Positions 26,453-35,344 of a stretch of DNA of 64,000 bases are shown here, one piece after another. The stretch is taken from contig BAHV02000025.1 of assembly GCA_000508965.1 (NCBI GenBank), forward strand, positions 1-64,000, given 5' to 3'. The notes under the pieces were generated by a model, which saw nothing but the letters and a program-made list of their open reading frames with translations, was not told where the DNA came from and made no database searches. The translations under genes and the position numbers were made by a program. Position 1 is the first letter of the stretch, and every line of letters begins with the position of its first letter. This stretch comes from Dielma sp000508965 (lineage in GTDB: Bacteria; Bacillota_I; Bacilli_A; Erysipelotrichales; Erysipelotrichaceae).

Positions 26453-27855
26453 TATTCATTATTATCCAGAAGATGACAAGCTACCCAATGTTCCGGTTCA
26501 ACTTCACGCCATCTTGGGCACTCAGCCTTACAGATATCCATCGCATGCTTACATCTTGTATGGAATTTACAGCCCGCCGGAGGGTTGACAGGACTTGGAA
26601 TATCCCCTTCAAGTATAGCCAATTCTTTGCTGTCTGGTTCCGTAGTCGGAATTGCTTCCAGCAAAGCAATTGTATATGGGTGCTTAGGATTTTTGAAAAT
26701 GCGTTCTGACGGCGCGCTTTCAACCATATTACCCAGATACATTACGCCGATACGATCAGAAATGTATTTAACAACACTTAAATCGTGGGAAATAAATAAA
26801 TAAGTCAAATCTTCTTTTTCTTTTAAGTCTTGCAGCAGATTGATTACCTGTGACTGAATCGAAACGTCAAGCGCTGATACAGCCTCATCACAGACAATGA
26901 ACTTAGGATTCAAAGCAAGCGCACGGGCAATACCGATACGCTGTCTCTGACCGCCTGAGAACTGGTGAGGATAGCGGTGAATAAAGTATTTATCCAAACC
27001 GCATTTTTCCATGATGTCAATAATGTAATCTTCAAGCTCCTGAGAACCTTTTTTAAATTTCTTATGGGCAACCAGTGCTTCGGAAATGATTTGTCCTACC
27101 GTCATACGAGGATTCAATGAAGAATATGGATCCTGGAAAATGATCTGTAAGTCCTGACGAAGCACACGGCCTTCTTCACGGGTAAGCATGCCAAGGTCGA
27201 TGCCCTGATCCCATAACGACTCAGCTTTATCAAAGCCCTCATGAGACTTGCATGCTTCCTTCAGCTTATCCAGCTTAGCACGGCAGTCAGCCTGCTTCTT
27301 TTCTGCTGCTTCATAAGCAGTGCGGCTGGCTGTATTATTCACATCCAATGCCGCCGCAAGCTTAGCGACTTCACAGCCAGCATGATATTCTTCCAGCAAT
27401 GCGTCGCCAGCCGCTTTTAAATCAGAGGCATAGAACAAACCACCGGTTAACCGAGCAATTTGATGGAATATACGATCAGCATCATCAGCCGGGAAGTTAT
27501 TTACTGAATTTGTATTAGTCTTAGCCTTCTCCACAGCCTTCTTGTACTTAGCCATCTCTTTATCAAGATCTTTAAGTACTCTTTCCACATACTTCGGTTG
27601 ATATTCATAAATCGTACGGCCATAATAAACCGTATTTCCTTGAGTCTGAGGATAAAGCTGAAGGATGACACGGCCAAGCGTTGACTTACCGCAGCCTGAC
27701 TCACCAACTAAACCATAGGTTTCACCCTTATTGATATGAATTGAAATACCATCATTAGCCTTTACATATAGCTGTTCCTTTTGAAACCAAGAAGACTTTT
27801 TAACGGGAAAATATTGTTTAAGATTAGTTACTTCAATCAATTTTTCTTTAGCCAT
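26452..27855 (-). CDS. oppF: Oligopeptide ABC transporter ATPase OppF, with large insertion
   Basis: A 467-residue ATPase; ordinary OppF is about 310-330. Walker A GESGCGKST (about 51-59), Q-loop IIFQDPYSSLNPR, signature FSGGQRQRIGIARAL and Walker B FIVCDEAVSALD are all present, as is the C-terminal Cys cluster (GCKFHTRCKHAMDIC). Between Walker A and the Q-loop, from about residue 88 to 228, lies an extra segment of about 140 residues. It is rich in Lys, Glu and Ala and predicted helical (KDLDKEMAKYKKAVEKAK; RTAYEAAEKKQADCRAKLDK), probably a coiled-coil hairpin. The gene overlaps the oppD stop by one base. Confidence 0.9.
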   Translation of the reverse strand: MAKEKLIEVTNLKQYFPVKKSSWFQKEQLYVKANDGISIHINKGETYGLVGESGCGKSTLGRVILQLYPQTQGNTVYYGRTIYEYQPKYVERVLKDLDKEMAKYKKAVEKAKTNTNSVNNFPADDADRIFHQIARLTGGLFYASDLKAAGDALLEEYHAGCEVAKLAAALDVNNTASRTAYEAAEKKQADCRAKLDKLKEACKSHEGFDKAESLWDQGIDLGMLTREEGRVLRQDLQIIFQDPYSSLNPRMTVGQIISEALVAHKKFKKGSQELEDYIIDIMEKCGLDKYFIHRYPHQFSGGQRQRIGIARALALNPKFIVCDEAVSALDVSIQSQVINLLQDLKEKEDLTYLFISHDLSVVKYISDRIGVMYLGNMVESAPSERIFKNPKHPYTIALLEAIPTTEPDSKELAILEGDIPSPVNPPAGCKFHTRCKHAMDICKAECPRWREVEPEHWVACHLLDNNE

Positions 27856-28838
27856 TATTTTTCCCCCCTCTTTACCGGATAGAAGCAGCGGATGCTGTGA
27901 TTTTCTCCTACCTTTACCAAATCAGGTTCTTCCTTACGGCATTTGTCACACGCATACTTGCAGCGCGGCGCAAATTTACAGCCTTCAGGCAGTGCCAATG
28001 GATGCGGAACGGAGCCTGGAATTGCATCCAGACGTTCGGTACGTTCAGAGTTAAGACGTGGAATTGAAGTCAGCAGACCCTCGGTATAAGGATGCAGATA
28101 TTCAGAACCACGGAAAATATTTTCAACCGGTGCAGATTCAACAACCTGTCCGCAATACATAACTGCAACATCATCAGCCATTTGGTTGATAACACCTAAG
28201 TCATGAGTAATGAACATGATCGATGTACCCAGCTCATGCTTCAGATCATTCATCAAACGCAGTATTTGTGCCTGAATCGTTACGTCAAGCGCTGTTGTCG
28301 GCTCATCGGCAATCAGCAGCTTCGGCCGGCAGGCAAGTGCCATAGCGATCATTACACGCTGGCGCATACCGCCTGACAGCTGGAATGGATAGCTTTTGTT
28401 TACCTGTACTGGATTCGCAATCTTAACCTGCTGAAGCATTTCAATACTGCGCTTCTCAGCTTCTTTTTTGCTGAGCTTCTGATGCAGCATCAAAACCTCA
28501 CTGATCTGACGGTTGACCGTAAAAATCGGATTTAATGAGGTCATCGGTTCCTGGAAAATGATAGAAATATCATTTCCGCGGATATGACTCATCTGCTGTG
28601 CATTCAGATCAGAAATCTTCTTGCCGTCAAAATAAATTTCACCGGAATATATTTTCTGATTTTGTTCGAATAATTTTAAAATACTCATTGCTGTCTGGCT
28701 CTTACCTGAACCTGACTCACCAACTACACCTAATGTACGTCCTTCTTCGATGGTTAATGAAACACCATTAACGGCCTTGATCAATCCGCGCTTGGTATCA
28801 AAATACGTATGTAGATCTTTAATTTCTAATAAACTCAT
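27855..28838 (-). CDS. oppD: Oligopeptide ABC transporter ATPase OppD
   Basis: A 327-residue ATPase of normal OppD length. Walker A GESGSGKSQT, Q-loop IIFQEPMTSLNPIF, signature LSGGMRQRVMIAMAL and Walker B LLIADEPTTALD are intact, and the C-terminal oligopeptide-type Cys motif (GCKFAPRCKYACDKC) is present. It pairs with OppF to power peptide import. It lacks the insertion found in OppF. It sits nine bases after oppC. Confidence 0.94.
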   Translation of the reverse strand: MSLLEIKDLHTYFDTKRGLIKAVNGVSLTIEEGRTLGVVGESGSGKSQTAMSILKLFEQNQKIYSGEIYFDGKKISDLNAQQMSHIRGNDISIIFQEPMTSLNPIFTVNRQISEVLMLHQKLSKKEAEKRSIEMLQQVKIANPVQVNKSYPFQLSGGMRQRVMIAMALACRPKLLIADEPTTALDVTIQAQILRLMNDLKHELGTSIMFITHDLGVINQMADDVAVMYCGQVVESAPVENIFRGSEYLHPYTEGLLTSIPRLNSERTERLDAIPGSVPHPLALPEGCKFAPRCKYACDKCRKEEPDLVKVGENHSIRCFYPVKRGEK

Positions 28839-28847
28839 GATTTACAC

Positions 28848-30698
28848 CTACTTTTCATTAGCCTTTGGATCAAGGGCAGAACGCAGACCATCACCAATCA
28901 AGTTGATAGAGAAGGCAGCGATAAAGATACAAAGAGCCGGTAAGATCCACTGCCACCAGTAGAGCTCGATAACCGTCATCTTCTGTGCATTCGTCAGCAT
29001 ATTACCCCAAGAAGGCATAGGCGGCTGAACACCGAATCCCAAGAAGGACAATGCAGATTCAGTCAGCATGTTAGAAGCATAACTCAATGTAATATTAACA
29101 ATACAAATATTTAAAACGTTTGGCAGGATGTGACGTACCATGATGCCGGCTTCTTTAATACCAAGAGCACGGGCAGCCAGTACGAAATCTTTTTCACGTT
29201 CAATAAGAATCTGACCACGAATCAAACGTGCCAGGCCCGGCCATGAAATACATCCAAGAATAAACATAATCAAATACATTTTCTGATCACTGGTCATATC
29301 CGTCGATAAGAATGCGGATAATGTGATAACCAATGGCATAAATGGAATTGAAGAAATAATTTCTGTCAGACGCATCATCAGGTTATCAACCCAGCCGCCT
29401 TTAAAACCAGAAACCATGCCGACGATGATACCGATAACACCCTGAATCAAGCAGGCGATGAAACCTACGATTAAGGTTACCTTACCGCCGTGGATTAAAC
29501 GCGTCAGCAGGTCACGGCCCTGTTCATCGGTACCTAACGTATAACCGTCATTACCCCATGCCGCTACTTTGCCATTTTCCTGCAACGCATATACCTGGAA
29601 GTAATCGCCATAGATCGCTGTCGCTTTTAAATTTGACGGAACATTCTGTTCACCCAAATCATTTGTACCCCAAGTATAAACCGTACCGCTTTCGCCAAGT
29701 GCGTAGAAGCTGTTCTTACCACTTTGAATTTCTACAATCTTTTCATCAATTTCAGGCATTTCCAGACAATGCTTATCACGGGAACCCCAAACATGCAGTT
29801 TACCCTGATCATCTAATACAAGACCATTACGGAATGAAATAGCGATTTGCGTTGCCTTTACTGAACCATCTTTTAATTCTTCCGGCACTGCGGAAAAGTC
29901 ATTACCCGCAACACCTAATGTACCTACTGTACCATCATCAAGAAGCAGCAGCATGTTATAGCTTGAACCCTTCATATCGACAATACGGCCTTGGTACTCT
30001 TCCGGGATGATATCCAATTTACTGGATAAGACACTGCCCCAGATATACAAATTTCCCTTTTTGGTCAAGACAGCAGAATATTGCTCACCAGCAAAAATAT
30101 CCTGAATCTTTTCCATTTCAAATAAACCCTTCATTTCAACAGGCACTTCGCCCTGATTGAAGTTGTTGTAACCCCAGGCATAAAGCTTTCCAGTATCTGA
30201 CAGTGCCAGTACATGCTTATCACCAATCGAAATTTTCTCAATTTTACGTGATTTTACATCATCAGGGATATTCAGGCTTCCTTCCTGATCAATACCCCAT
30301 CCGTATAAATTACCTTCGTTAGACAAACCAATTGAGAAAGTGATACCGGAACGAATATCCTTAACCCCTTCCTTGACAAGCTGATCACTTACGCTCAAAT
30401 AACCCTTACCAGGCTGAACGTTCTTAATGACCGCCTCAGTATTTAAAGCATCCATCGGGAACATAATTGATCCGATGAAAGAGAAACACAGGATTGCAAC
30501 AAATCCAATCAATCCAATACGTGCTAATTTATCATTAATAAAATTCTTCCAAACAACTTTAGTTGGCGAAGTAATCGCTTCTTCCTCCAACACGCTTAAC
30601 CCATTCATGCTTTTTCTTGCTTTAGGCGAGAATAAACCAGCAAACATTGACGTGAAAGAGCTCAGCATTCTTGAAAATATATTTTTCTTTTTATCCAT
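28848..30698 (-). CDS. oppC: OppC-type permease with inserted seven-repeat RCC1-like propeller
   Basis: A 616-residue protein, twice the usual OppC length. Residues 1-60 form a cytosolic start, then membrane helix 1 (IGLIGFVAILCFSFIGSIMF). From about 110 to 385 follow seven tandem repeats with the RCC1 hallmark at each strand turn: GNLYGWG, GKLYAWG, GNLYIWG, GTVGTLG, GKLHVWG, GTVYTWG, GKVAAWG. The normal OppC sequence then resumes exactly at LGTDEQGRDLLTRLIHGG, with five more helices and the ATPase-coupling loop ARALGIKEAGIMVRHILPNV. Topology places the propeller outside the cell, where it may contact the binding protein, peptides or the wall. There is no frameshift or stop; it is one gene. 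Confidence 0.9.
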   Translation of the reverse strand: MDKKKNIFSRMLSSFTSMFAGLFSPKARKSMNGLSVLEEEAITSPTKVVWKNFINDKLARIGLIGFVAILCFSFIGSIMFPMDALNTEAVIKNVQPGKGYLSVSDQLVKEGVKDIRSGITFSIGLSNEGNLYGWGIDQEGSLNIPDDVKSRKIEKISIGDKHVLALSDTGKLYAWGYNNFNQGEVPVEMKGLFEMEKIQDIFAGEQYSAVLTKKGNLYIWGSVLSSKLDIIPEEYQGRIVDMKGSSYNMLLLLDDGTVGTLGVAGNDFSAVPEELKDGSVKATQIAISFRNGLVLDDQGKLHVWGSRDKHCLEMPEIDEKIVEIQSGKNSFYALGESGTVYTWGTNDLGEQNVPSNLKATAIYGDYFQVYALQENGKVAAWGNDGYTLGTDEQGRDLLTRLIHGGKVTLIVGFIACLIQGVIGIIVGMVSGFKGGWVDNLMMRLTEIISSIPFMPLVITLSAFLSTDMTSDQKMYLIMFILGCISWPGLARLIRGQILIEREKDFVLAARALGIKEAGIMVRHILPNVLNICIVNITLSYASNMLTESALSFLGFGVQPPMPSWGNMLTNAQKMTVIELYWWQWILPALCIFIAAFSINLIGDGLRSALDPKANEK

Positions 30699-30710
30699 AT
30701 TTTGCTCTCC

Positions 30711-31667
30711 TTAATCAAGTTTGATACGTGGGTCTACAAGCGCGTAAGCTAAGTCGCAGACAAAATTCGACACTAAATAAATAATTGCATAGAACATATT
30801 CAAAGCGATAACCGTCATTGAATCACGACGATTCAGCGCCGTTACAAGGACACGGCCAAGACCATTCCATGAGAAGATCTGTTCCGCTACCATTGAACCT
30901 GAGAATAATGCGCCAATTTGAGCGATAACTACCGTAATGATAGGAATCAAGGCATTACGAAAAGCATGCGAATAGATGACTACCTTTTCGCTCAAACCTT
31001 TTGAACGTGCTGTACGAATATAATCCTGACTCAAAGCGTCAAGCATGGCGTTGCGCACATAACGAATCGTTCCGGCCAAACTCATGATTGTTAAGGTGGC
31101 GACCGGCAATACTAAATAACGTGCCCAAGCCACTAAATCAGTAAGATCGGTTGGCATACCATTTGACGGCACCCATTTTAATTTAAATGCGAAAATCGAA
31201 ATTAAACATAAACCAATAAAGAATGACGGCATACTCATACCGATCAGCGAGAATACCTGCCAGAACTGATCAATAAATTTCCCTCGTTTAATCGCCGACC
31301 ATATTCCGGCAAAAATAGAGATTGTCAGTGAAAATAACAAAACAAAACCATTCAAAATTACAGTGTTCTTCAATGGCTCAGCTAAAACATCTTTAACTGG
31401 CTTGTTATATGTAGTAGAGTAACCAAGTTCACCTTGAGCGATATTCCTCACCCAGTTAACATATTGCACAGGTACTGGTTTGTCCAGCCCCAAATTTTCT
31501 TCAATCGCAGCATATACGAGTTCGTATTGATCAGGACGCGTATTTGTTGGAATCATCATCGCAACTGGATCACCAGGCATTAATTTGTTCAATCCGAACA
31601 GTACAATGGATATCGCAAATATTACCGGGATCAGCGAGAAAATTCTCTTGATTGAGTACTTTATCAT
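30711..31667 (-). CDS. oppB: Oligopeptide ABC transporter permease OppB
   Basis: A 318-residue permease starting MIKYSIKRIFSLIPVIFAIS, with six membrane helices and the coupling loop RTARSKGLSEKVVIYSHAFR. The GGAGGAG site directs initiation at 31667 rather than at an upstream ATG. It is separated from oppA by a 93-base gap containing a hairpin, and from oppC by 12 bases. Normal length, with none of the additions seen in OppC. Confidence 0.94.
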   Translation of the reverse strand: MIKYSIKRIFSLIPVIFAISIVLFGLNKLMPGDPVAMMIPTNTRPDQYELVYAAIEENLGLDKPVPVQYVNWVRNIAQGELGYSTTYNKPVKDVLAEPLKNTVILNGFVLLFSLTISIFAGIWSAIKRGKFIDQFWQVFSLIGMSMPSFFIGLCLISIFAFKLKWVPSNGMPTDLTDLVAWARYLVLPVATLTIMSLAGTIRYVRNAMLDALSQDYIRTARSKGLSEKVVIYSHAFRNALIPIITVVIAQIGALFSGSMVAEQIFSWNGLGRVLVTALNRRDSMTVIALNMFYAIIYLVSNFVCDLAYALVDPRIKLD

Positions 31668-31700
31668 GTTGCTCCTCCTTTCAAGCAATAACAGCAACAA

Positions 31701-31730
31701 AGAAGATAGTAAATTTCTCTACTATCTTCT
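31701..31730 (-). terminator. Attenuator-like hairpin between oppA and oppB
   Basis: A perfect 11-bp stem (31701-31711 with 31720-31730) with an 8-base loop and a short T-rich tail on the minus strand. A partial terminator or RNA stabiliser here would give more OppA than membrane subunits. Confidence 0.6.
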
Positions 31731-31760
31731 CTGCATAAACTTAACTTTTATTTTTTAAGA

Positions 31761-33596
31761 CTATTTCCAGCTCATGTCACAAATAATTTGTGCCCAAGAA
31801 GCAAATGGAGTAGTATTAAAGCCATTCAGATCAGCATCAGCAAAATCATAGTATTGGTTTGCATAAATAGGAACCATCGGCATAATATCATTCCACTTAA
31901 CCTGATATTCAACCCAGATGTCCGCAAACGTTTCAGTATCTTCAGAAGATGTATGTCTTAAACGTTGAATGATTTCATCAAGTTCAGGATCACATGTATT
32001 TGTAGGATTTGTAGGTGTTCCTGCAAAGTCACATGCATATGAAGAATAGTAAGGGTCTGGTGCATCAGAGAAGTTTGTAGCCATGTTGAAAGTATTATAC
32101 TTTCTTTCACCCTCTGGTTTAGTTGCGCCATAATAGTAAGCATCTAACAGACCTGCAAAGTCAGTTCTTTCAATATTGAAATGGATACCAACCTTAGGTG
32201 CGTTTTGTTTCAGCTGCAGTTCGATTGTATCCGTTACTGGATTGTCATTAGTACCTAAGTGAGTAATTGTTAATTCTTCACCAGCAGCGTTGTGACGGTA
32301 ATAACCTTCACCAGCTTTAGTTACGTCAAACGGAGTAACACCGTCTGCTTCAAATTTATAAGAAGAATTGTCTAATTCAGCATTTGCTTTATCGATTGAG
32401 AAAGCGTAGTTGATCAGCTTAGAATCTAATTCAGCTTTCTTAACTTGATAAGTCCAGTATGCAGTAGCATAGTCAGAGTTAACAGTTGTACCGTAACCAC
32501 CAAGGATATTGTTGATCAAATCATCTTTATCCAAAATGTAGGCGATAGCGTGACGTACTTCTTTTTCTTTAGTAGCGCCGAAGTCTGTGTGCATAGGAAC
32601 GTTACCAAAACCGTTACGAGCATAAGTAGATTCCTGAACATTTTCAGCAGCTTTTGCTTTTTCGATCTTGTCGCCTTCTACAACACCTTGAACGATGTCT
32701 ACTTCACCATTAACCAGCATATCAACATCTAATGTAGCATTAACTGTCTTTACGATGATTGTTTCGATAGATGGAGTTTTCTTATCCCAAGTACCGGCGA
32801 AGTTATCATTTTTAACAAGTTTAACTTGTTTGTTTTCAAATGAGATAAAGCTGTAAGGTCCGCAGCTTACTGTTGGAGCGAAACGATAGTCGCTGCCAAA
32901 TTTATTAACCGCTTCAGCCAGATCACCCACTAATTTAGAACCTTCATCAGTTGATTCAATAGTAGCATCTGGTGCTAAAACATGCATTGGATATGGATAA
33001 ACACGCATGAAGCTCAGTTCCCAGAAATATGGCAGCTGATCTTTAGATACAGTTACTGAGAATGTTGAATCATCAATCTTCTTAACACCGCCTAAAACAT
33101 CAGTTGCACCTGTGTGATAAGCTTCATAATCAACGAAGTTTTCACCTAATGATTCAGATGCACCTGCAGCTACTAATTGTGGAGAACCACCAACTAAATA
33201 AGCAAATACATAATCATCAGCGGTTACTGGTTCGCCGTCATTCCATTTTAAACCATCATTTAAAGTCCATGTATAAACTGTGTTGCCATCAGCATCTTCA
33301 GATTTAACAAGTTCTTTAATAACTGTTTCATCAACGATCCATTCACCTTCAGATGTGAAAGCAACCGGTGAATATCCATGAATTAAATCACGAACATTCT
33401 TGTCATATGAACTGTTTCCGAAACCTTCAGATTGGTGGAAATCACCGTTCATATCAAATGTTGCGACAACTAACTCTTTACCTGCATTTGCAGAGCCACC
33501 GTTATTGGCATCACCATTGCCATTACCGCTGCCGTTATTGCTGCATCCAGCTAAAGCCATTAGCGCAACCATACAAACTGCTACTAACTTTTTCAT
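31761..33596 (-). CDS. oppA: Oligopeptide-binding lipoprotein OppA
   Basis: A 611-residue solute-binding protein of the SBP_bac_5 type. The N-terminus MKKLVAVCMVALMALAGCSN has a lipobox ending at Cys18, followed by a Ser/Gly/Asn linker. Family features include GLKWNDGEPVTADDYVFAY near residue 130. An in-frame ATG seven codons earlier is discounted because the GGAGGG site fits the ATG at 33596. First gene of the opp operon, with its own consensus-like promoter. The substrate is probably peptides; specificity cannot be read from sequence. Confidence 0.95.
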   Translation of the reverse strand: MKKLVAVCMVALMALAGCSNNGSGNGNGDANNGGSANAGKELVVATFDMNGDFHQSEGFGNSSYDKNVRDLIHGYSPVAFTSEGEWIVDETVIKELVKSEDADGNTVYTWTLNDGLKWNDGEPVTADDYVFAYLVGGSPQLVAAGASESLGENFVDYEAYHTGATDVLGGVKKIDDSTFSVTVSKDQLPYFWELSFMRVYPYPMHVLAPDATIESTDEGSKLVGDLAEAVNKFGSDYRFAPTVSCGPYSFISFENKQVKLVKNDNFAGTWDKKTPSIETIIVKTVNATLDVDMLVNGEVDIVQGVVEGDKIEKAKAAENVQESTYARNGFGNVPMHTDFGATKEKEVRHAIAYILDKDDLINNILGGYGTTVNSDYATAYWTYQVKKAELDSKLINYAFSIDKANAELDNSSYKFEADGVTPFDVTKAGEGYYRHNAAGEELTITHLGTNDNPVTDTIELQLKQNAPKVGIHFNIERTDFAGLLDAYYYGATKPEGERKYNTFNMATNFSDAPDPYYSSYACDFAGTPTNPTNTCDPELDEIIQRLRHTSSEDTETFADIWVEYQVKWNDIMPMVPIYANQYYDFADADLNGFNTTPFASWAQIICDMSWK

Positions 33597-33637
33597 TAAA
33601 GAATTCCCTCCTATCAACTTATATTGATAATGTAATC

Positions 33638-33666
33638 ATTATACATAACAACCCTTGATTTTACAA
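33638..33666 (-). promoter_or_regulatory. Promoter of the opp operon
   Basis: On the minus strand TTGTAA (33661-33666) and TATAAT (33638-33643) are 17 bases apart, about 40 bases before the oppA start. Confidence 0.7.
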
Positions 33667-33832
33667 GCCTTATTCACATTTTTGTGACTTGTATAACATT
33701 ATTTTCCTGTATTTCCATAATGTTTATCGCCTATTTTCAAACGTTTTTACAATATTTGTTTTAATTTTCATAATTTTTCATGCTACATAACAATCTTTTT
33801 TTAACCGCTAATTAAAATTTGTTAAATCAACT

Positions 33833-35332
33833 TTATTCCTGCAGTCTTTCATAATCCCCATTGTCAATTAGGTACTTAATAACTTCGAGCATTTCTTCCT
33901 TATTACAGGTTACTTTATCTATTGACCCATTTTTAGTATAGTTTTCAAACTTACATTTTCCCTTGCATATAATGTCAAAAGGACAGCCATTACAAATCTT
34001 CTTTGTTTGTTCCTTAACTAAATTAACTTTATCATATACATCTGAATCCTTTAAGTTTGCAATTACAAATTCATTAGTCCCCATTGCCTCATTGCAGTGA
34101 TAAATGTCTCCATTATTATTGATAACAATATTATCATAGTAATTACAAAAATCTGTTTGCATAAAGTTTGAAACATATACATCAAAGGAATTACGTATTC
34201 GCCTTAAGAATTGATCAGCAATAGTTATCTTAAAGCTATATTCTTTTAGCTTTAACAGCGACTGCAATAAATCTATTAGTCTTATTTGCTTAAATTTACT
34301 GTTATCCTTACAGCTTACTAAATGTAATTCCAGTTTAAAAAATTTAGTATAATTTTTTAATTTATTTTCTATTTCCTCACACAATTCTGATAGATATGCA
34401 ATATTATCATAATCTAAATTAACTCTGAGTTTTACATAAAACTCATTTTCAACCAACATCTTGACATTATTTATAATTAATTCAAAGCTGCCATTTCTAA
34501 ATATTCTACGCTTATCATGGATTTTTTTAGGTCCATCTAACGTAATAGTAAAACAAGATATTTGATGTCTGTATTTGCTTAGTAATGAGAAATAATTATC
34601 GATTCCTAAGCCATTAGTTATAAATTCATACTCAACATTGTTTAAATGCAGTTTTAAGAAATCTTCAATAAATGCATAATTTTCTTCTAACAATGGTTCT
34701 CCTCCATAGAAAACCAAAGTAATGAAATTTTGCTCACTTAATTTTTTTATATATTCAATAGTTTGATGTTTAATATCACTCGGCATAATGTCAATCGTTT
34801 TATTATGTTCAAAGCAATAGATACAATTCATATTACATCTAAATGAATTTATTAAATAAACACGTTTATTATATGTATTTGCATTAATATCTTTAACATT
34901 ACTTTCTTGCATGGGTGTAATAATATCTCGAATTCTTAATTCAAATAAATCATTTTTATTTAATGTTGAGACACAACCATTCAGCAAAATATTATATATT
35001 GAGGAAGTAAGTTGATAAATTTCACCTTGGGACAAATTTACAATATACTTATAGCCGTTATATTCCATCAAATAGCTATAATCATTTAACTCATATTTTA
35101 AAAAGTGACGTTCTGATATCAAATTCTTTTCTAGCAATAATTTCATTATAACATCATATTCGTTACTTATATGATATACTTCATTGTCTAAAAGTTTGCG
35201 TAATAACTCAATCATTTTACCAGTGAATTCATACAAATTGTTTTGCAGCTTTAAATATATTTTCCCCTCAGACAATCTATAAAATTTAATACAATCATTT
35301 TCTGTATATGTTCTACCAGCATATTCAATCAT
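33833..35332 (-). CDS. Radical SAM/SPASM peptide maturase (second of pair)
   Basis: A 499-residue protein. The radical SAM cluster motif is CNMNCIYC (Cys166, 170, 173), followed by VFYGGEPLLEE (SAM-binding GGEP at 210-213). The C-terminus holds a canonical SPASM pattern, CNGCPFDIICKGKC (CxxC, x5, C, xxxC), plus further Cys residues in FCNYYDN and DIYHCNEA, for auxiliary iron-sulfur clusters. About 160 residues precede the core. They contain two PqqD-like stretches (FYRLSEGKIYLKLQNNLYEF; KYIVNLSQGEIYQLTSSIYN) that may bind the precursor leader. It lies 12 bases after the first maturase. Codon and base composition are far more AT-rich than in the flanking opp genes. Confidence 0.85.
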   Translation of the reverse strand: MIEYAGRTYTENDCIKFYRLSEGKIYLKLQNNLYEFTGKMIELLRKLLDNEVYHISNEYDVIMKLLLEKNLISERHFLKYELNDYSYLMEYNGYKYIVNLSQGEIYQLTSSIYNILLNGCVSTLNKNDLFELRIRDIITPMQESNVKDINANTYNKRVYLINSFRCNMNCIYCFEHNKTIDIMPSDIKHQTIEYIKKLSEQNFITLVFYGGEPLLEENYAFIEDFLKLHLNNVEYEFITNGLGIDNYFSLLSKYRHQISCFTITLDGPKKIHDKRRIFRNGSFELIINNVKMLVENEFYVKLRVNLDYDNIAYLSELCEEIENKLKNYTKFFKLELHLVSCKDNSKFKQIRLIDLLQSLLKLKEYSFKITIADQFLRRIRNSFDVYVSNFMQTDFCNYYDNIVINNNGDIYHCNEAMGTNEFVIANLKDSDVYDKVNLVKEQTKKICNGCPFDIICKGKCKFENYTKNGSIDKVTCNKEEMLEVIKYLIDNGDYERLQE

Positions 35333-35344
35333 AATCGTACCTTC

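Noticed and set aside
33735..33749. A cre-like sequence (catabolite repression site) between the second maturase and oppA
   Set aside because: Two departures from the consensus at fixed positions and it is far upstream of the opp promoter; AT-rich sequence gives such matches by chance.
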